The translations under genes were made by a program, and so were the position numbers. Below are positions 60,664-64,000 of a DNA stretch of 64,000 nucleotides, in pieces. This DNA is from Flavobacterium potami. Lineage in GTDB: Bacteria > Bacteroidota > Bacteroidia > Flavobacteriales > Flavobacteriaceae. The stretch covers positions 186,001-250,000 of the forward strand of contig NZ_JAINUY010000004.1 of assembly GCF_020026915.1 (NCBI RefSeq), given 5' to 3'. The notes beneath the pieces were generated by a model, which saw only the letters and a program-made list of their open reading frames with translations, made no database searches and was not told where the DNA came from. Each line of letters starts with the position of its first letter. Positions within the stretch are counted from its first letter, which is position 1.

Positions 60664-62103
60664 TTATTTTATAACAGTTATTGATCCTTTTTTTTCACCG
60701 GTGTCGCCTTGAATGACATAGTAATAAACGGGATTTACATTTTTAAAATCTATATTGCTTTTGGGCCAATCGCCTTGATAATTTACGACATCAAGTACCA
60801 TATCACCATTTGAACTGATGATCATAACCTTGGTAGTCGCATTTTTGTATTCGTCTGGAATGTTCCAATACGGATTCATTCCGCTCAATTTAATAATGTT
60901 TGGAATAACGCTTGCCGGACCAGAATCACCATTTATCCTAAATGAAAACTCTTTAGTGGCAACACAACCAGATGACTGAGAAATTTTTACTTTATAGTTA
61001 CCTTTAACTTTTACCAAATAACTACTTGCTGTTTCTCCTGTAATTAAATTATCATTTAAATACCATTCAAAACTTGGGGCCGTTGCATCAGTAGTTACTG
61101 CTACATTCAAAGTTTCACCTTCGCTTAATTTATAGCCATCTTGTGCATCAATGCTTGCGTTAAAACCATTGCTTTGAAGATTGATAGAACCTGTGGCACT
61201 ACATCCTCCAAAATCAACTTCTACAGAATATACTCCAGATTCGTTTGTCGAATAGGTTCTGTTTGTAGCACCATTAATGTTCGCTCCATCTTTTTTCCAT
61301 TGGTATCTGTTTCCAGAAGTTGCCGTCAAAACAGTTCCTGTTCCACTTGAACAAAATGGGTTTCCTAAACTAGAATTAATGACTACCGCGCCACTTGAAG
61401 AAGAATTTCCGACAGTAACGTGATTAGAGCTAAAATTGGTATCTGTACAAGAACCATAATCAATAGTTACAAAATAATCACCGGCAGAATTTACTGTTAA
61501 CGTTTTAGCACTTTGTCCTGCAATAACAACATTATCTTTATACCAAATATATTTTAGATTTGGGTAATTTACTGGTGAAGAAGAAGGAACTCCTGTTGTA
61601 CCATTATCTATTGATAAAGTAATACTTCCGCCAGAACAAATTGTAGCACTGGTTTCTTTATTGTTGATTGAAAAAGTGGTCTCGTAATCTTTGAAATAAG
61701 CGGGAAAAGAAGTCACTCCTTGAGAATTTCTAAATCGAGGACTTGCATAAGTTTGAGAACTTTTTATTCTCAAACCATAATTGTCAGAACCGACAAGATT
61801 TACCGGAACCGCAAACTTTATAGTTTTTTGCGTTGCCGATAAATCTACAGTCTGTAATAATGTGGTAGCAATTGGGTTATTTGATGCATCTAAAAGTTCT
61901 ACCGTGAAGGTAGTTCCTGCAGGAAAATTAACATAGCTAAATGTTGCATAAAATTCATTAAAAGAATTACCAGCACACAGTTTCTCCAAACCATCTAGTT
62001 GCTGTGGCACTATGGTTTGGGCATGCAAATTCCCTTTAGCAAAAAACAAAATGCTAACGAAAATTAAAAATTTGGTAAAAGATAAAGTAGTTTTTTGAAT
62101 CAT
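60664..62103 (-). CDS. sprC: SprC, exported Ig-like protein with T9SS type B-like end
   Basis: 479 residues. A signal peptide (FLIFVSILFFAKGNLHAQ) is followed by an N-terminal beta domain and at least three Ig/PKD-like modules with a cysteine near the start and one near the end (CSGGSITLSIDNGTTG to YGSCTD; CSSGTGTVLTATSGNRYQWK to FGGCSA; EGETLNVAVTTDATAPSFEW to SGCVA). The C-terminal 80 residues (IPNIIKLSGMNPYWNIPDEY, MIISSNGDMVLDV, YYVIQGDTGEKKGSITVIK) follow the type B T9SS plan with a degenerate NxxG loop. Gene order fixes it as sprC. Its start overlaps the preceding small gene by four bases. Confidence 0.88.
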   Translation of the reverse strand: MIQKTTLSFTKFLIFVSILFFAKGNLHAQTIVPQQLDGLEKLCAGNSFNEFYATFSYVNFPAGTTFTVELLDASNNPIATTLLQTVDLSATQKTIKFAVPVNLVGSDNYGLRIKSSQTYASPRFRNSQGVTSFPAYFKDYETTFSINNKETSATICSGGSITLSIDNGTTGVPSSSPVNYPNLKYIWYKDNVVIAGQSAKTLTVNSAGDYFVTIDYGSCTDTNFSSNHVTVGNSSSSGAVVINSSLGNPFCSSGTGTVLTATSGNRYQWKKDGANINGATNRTYSTNESGVYSVEVDFGGCSATGSINLQSNGFNASIDAQDGYKLSEGETLNVAVTTDATAPSFEWYLNDNLITGETASSYLVKVKGNYKVKISQSSGCVATKEFSFRINGDSGPASVIPNIIKLSGMNPYWNIPDEYKNATTKVMIISSNGDMVLDVVNYQGDWPKSNIDFKNVNPVYYYVIQGDTGEKKGSITVIK

Positions 62104-62507
62104 ATAGTGCGTGTTCTTGCTAAGTCGATACGCTCAAAAAACAAAATATCAATGAAGGTTTCTGAGAAGTCATACTTATAGTTTTCAATGATATCTTTTG
62201 CAAGAATTGAAGTTGCTGTAAGTGATGTATTCTCTTTACAATCGTTAGATACTGTATTGGTTTCAGCTGCTATAGTAAGGCTGTCCTTGGGGTTGGACAT
62301 CCCTACTATAAACTGATTAAATTTGTCTGAATTGCTGTTTTCTACAACAGCATTAGTACTTTTTTGGTTACTAATACCTATAGTTAAGTTGCACTCAGAA
62401 CCAGCAGCCTTTGTAGGTTTTTCTGCTGTATTCTGTGCATATAGAGTTAACGATATAGGCGAAACCAAAAATATTATATATAAAAAATATTTTTTCGTAG
62501 ATACCAT
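62100..62507 (-). CDS. Small exported protein of the spr operon
   Basis: 135 residues with a signal peptide (YFLYIIFLVSPISLTLYAQ). The mature part is short, polar and has two cysteines (GSECNLTIGISNQ and VSNDCKENT), ending in FETFIDILFFER-like sequence (SETFIDILFFERIDLARTRT). It has no known domain. Its stop overlaps the sprC start (ATGA), so the two are translationally coupled. F. johnsoniae sprB is also reported to lie in a seven-gene operon, and this is probably one of the uncharacterised members. Confidence 0.75.
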   Translation of the reverse strand: MVSTKKYFLYIIFLVSPISLTLYAQNTAEKPTKAAGSECNLTIGISNQKSTNAVVENSNSDKFNQFIVGMSNPKDSLTIAAETNTVSNDCKENTSLTATSILAKDIIENYKYDFSETFIDILFFERIDLARTRTI

Positions 62508-62605
62508 TATGTCTTGATCTTTATTTGGGGTCCTTTAACGATACAATGTGTCTGGGGACTTTATTAATAAAATTTTCGTGTGGGAATAAAAATCGAAACT
62601 ATTAT

Positions 62606-63895
62606 CTATTTACCGCTTGAAGCTGTGATTTTTCCTAATTGTAATCTGAAATCTGGTTTTTTAGGATTGAAGATATCAATAAAAGTTTCTTTGTTGTCAC
62701 TTTTTGAGTAAACGTTAAAGAAAATACTATTTCCATACCAGCTCTCTAAATCTTCGTTATTAGAATTGTATTCTGTAAAGATGTTTCCATTACATAAATT
62801 GAAATACATTTCTTCAAACTTAATTTTCTTAAGATTGGCGTCATTGATTTCTGTTTTGCTGTCTAATAATACTGCAGGGCTAAATCCAGAGATTACACTT
62901 CTCTTCATTTCAAGAGAAGCACCCTCTGCAATATAAACAGCTTCTTTTACCAAACCTGCTTGAATATCAGCGTTGATGTTTTCACTGTCATTAACCATTG
63001 TAATATTACTTGCAACAACTAAAGTTTGTTTTTTAGTAAAATCTGTTTCACTTTTCTTCTCAAAAGATCTTACTTCCATACAACGAGATCCGTCTTTAGT
63101 ACTTGAGAAATAAGAAGATCTTACTGCTAAAGAATTAAAGAAACGACATTGTACACCTTGAGAAAATTTAAAGTCATCATTAACTGATTTATAAGAAACA
63201 AATTTTGTAGCATTTAAGTCACCTCCTAAGACTCCGAAAGAATCTCCACCAGCGTAACTAACCATGATATTTTCTAAAATTGTTTTGTTTCCAACACCAG
63301 CAAGAGTTAAACCGTTGAAAGTATCTGCACCTTTAACTTTTTTACCAGCGAACTCGATTCTTACGAATCTTAAAACTCCAGAATTTGAAGCCACATTATC
63401 TCCTCCGTAAGTAGTAAGAGTTGGATCAAGATCTAAGTTGTAAGAACCAACATTTCCAAATTTATTGATTGGAGCATCTCCAAGAACAACAATTCCACCC
63501 CAATCACCAGCTTTTTTCATGCTTCTGTTTGAAGTAAATACAATTGGATCTGTTTCTAAACCGTCAGCAACTAATTGTGCACCTTTTGTAACTACCAATG
63601 TTCCTTTAGTTTCGAAATCACCAATAATTACTGTTCCTGGCTCAATAGTCAAAACAGCATTGTTTGTAACGTATACGTTTCCTTGCAAAACGTAGATGTT
63701 TCTTTTAAGCAATTTAGTATTAACAGAAATGTTTCCTGCTAAAATTTGGTTTGCTTCTCCATAGTCAACTTTGTTAGGCTTAAATTCGGTCCAGTTGTTT
63801 AACCAATTAGTGTAGCCCATAATTCCTTTCTCTTGTTGAGCATTCATACTCGCAACTGTCAAAAGAACGCAGATTAGTTGAGTAATTTTTTTCAT
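62606..63895 (-). CDS. Secreted beta-helix-like protein, first visible gene of the spr operon
   Basis: 429 residues with a signal peptide (ITQLICVLLTVASMNAQ). The body has repeated short strands typical of right-handed beta-helices: RNIYVLQGNVYVTNNAVLTI, EPGTVIIGDFETKGTLVVTK, DWGGIVVLGDAPINKFGNVG, LRFVRIEFAGKKVKGADTFN, TILENIMVSYAGGDSFG. No catalytic residues and no T9SS tail are recognised (it ends ITASSGK). It is 98 bases upstream of the small exported gene. It may be surface-exposed or periplasmic; its role in gliding is not known to me. Confidence 0.78.
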   Translation of the reverse strand: MKKITQLICVLLTVASMNAQQEKGIMGYTNWLNNWTEFKPNKVDYGEANQILAGNISVNTKLLKRNIYVLQGNVYVTNNAVLTIEPGTVIIGDFETKGTLVVTKGAQLVADGLETDPIVFTSNRSMKKAGDWGGIVVLGDAPINKFGNVGSYNLDLDPTLTTYGGDNVASNSGVLRFVRIEFAGKKVKGADTFNGLTLAGVGNKTILENIMVSYAGGDSFGVLGGDLNATKFVSYKSVNDDFKFSQGVQCRFFNSLAVRSSYFSSTKDGSRCMEVRSFEKKSETDFTKKQTLVVASNITMVNDSENINADIQAGLVKEAVYIAEGASLEMKRSVISGFSPAVLLDSKTEINDANLKKIKFEEMYFNLCNGNIFTEYNSNNEDLESWYGNSIFFNVYSKSDNKETFIDIFNPKKPDFRLQLGKITASSGK

Positions 63896-63943
63896 GATAA
63901 GGGGGTATTACGGTTAATAATAAATTTGGGTATGCGTAAATGA

Positions 63944-64000
63944 AAAAACTCCTCTCGAATTTTCCGAAATTATCAGAACCCTCGAGAATGAGTCTTTTTT
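63944..64000 (-). terminator. Imperfect hairpin upstream of the spr operon
   Basis: On the minus strand ACTCATTCTCGA and TCGAGAGGAGT can pair imperfectly, and a T6 run follows. It lies about 50 bases before the first visible spr gene and could end an upstream transcript outside the window or act as a leader attenuator. Confidence 0.5.

Overview
The window is AT-rich chromosomal DNA of a Bacteroidota bacterium, almost certainly a Flavobacterium close to F. johnsoniae. The evidence is the sprC-sprD-sprB-sprF gliding-motility locus, the type IX secretion (T9SS) signals, promoters with the Bacteroidota -7 element TAnnTTTG, the absence of Shine-Dalgarno sequences, and typical flavobacterial families such as DUF4421, DUF4837 and GxxExxY. 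There are no rRNA or tRNA genes, no CRISPR array, no prophage and no insertion sequence with a recognisable transposase.

Left part (1-16.8 kb): tetrapyrrole synthesis. A partial AraC-type gene faces left. A two-gene unit follows, with a membrane-anchored protein and a lipoprotein that looks like a truncated haemoglobin. Next come hemA, hemC, hemD, hemE and hemF, interrupted by a GxxExxY gene boxed in by MITE-like repeats and by three other genes; hemB lies 5 kb further on. Together they cover the path from glutamyl-tRNA to protoporphyrinogen IX except hemL and the last oxidation and iron insertion steps. A DUF4421 protein, a class I aldolase, two unknown exported proteins and a cytochrome c lipoprotein fill the rest.

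Middle (16.8-38.5 kb): two tandem M13 zinc peptidases, a SCO protein, feoA-feoB with a tiny Cys-rich partner, two tiny paralogous membrane proteins, an HD hydrolase, an acyl-ACP desaturase with a PlsC acyltransferase, rnpA followed by a DUF4349 lipoprotein, a CtpA-type protease and a double OmpA protein, a TlpA-like thioredoxin, several lipoproteins, a LysM lytic transglycosylase and pgk. Almost every spacer carries a palindromic or tandem repeat, and these belong to at least eight unrelated families.

Right part (38.6-64 kb): the gliding adhesin operon, read leftwards. It starts with a beta-helix protein and a small exported protein, then sprC, sprD (a barrel-like domain, about 785 residues of Ala/Lys/Glu-rich helix and a SPOR-like tail), the giant sprB (5561 residues of SprB-type modules with a type B T9SS signal) and sprF, its PorP-like secretion partner. 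By analogy with F. johnsoniae, T9SS exports SprB with help from SprF, and the gliding motor moves it along the cell surface.

The least explained items are the repeat-boxed GxxExxY gene in the hem operon, the pair of 39/40-residue membrane proteins after feoB, the lipoprotein globin with its membrane partner, and the architecture of SprD.
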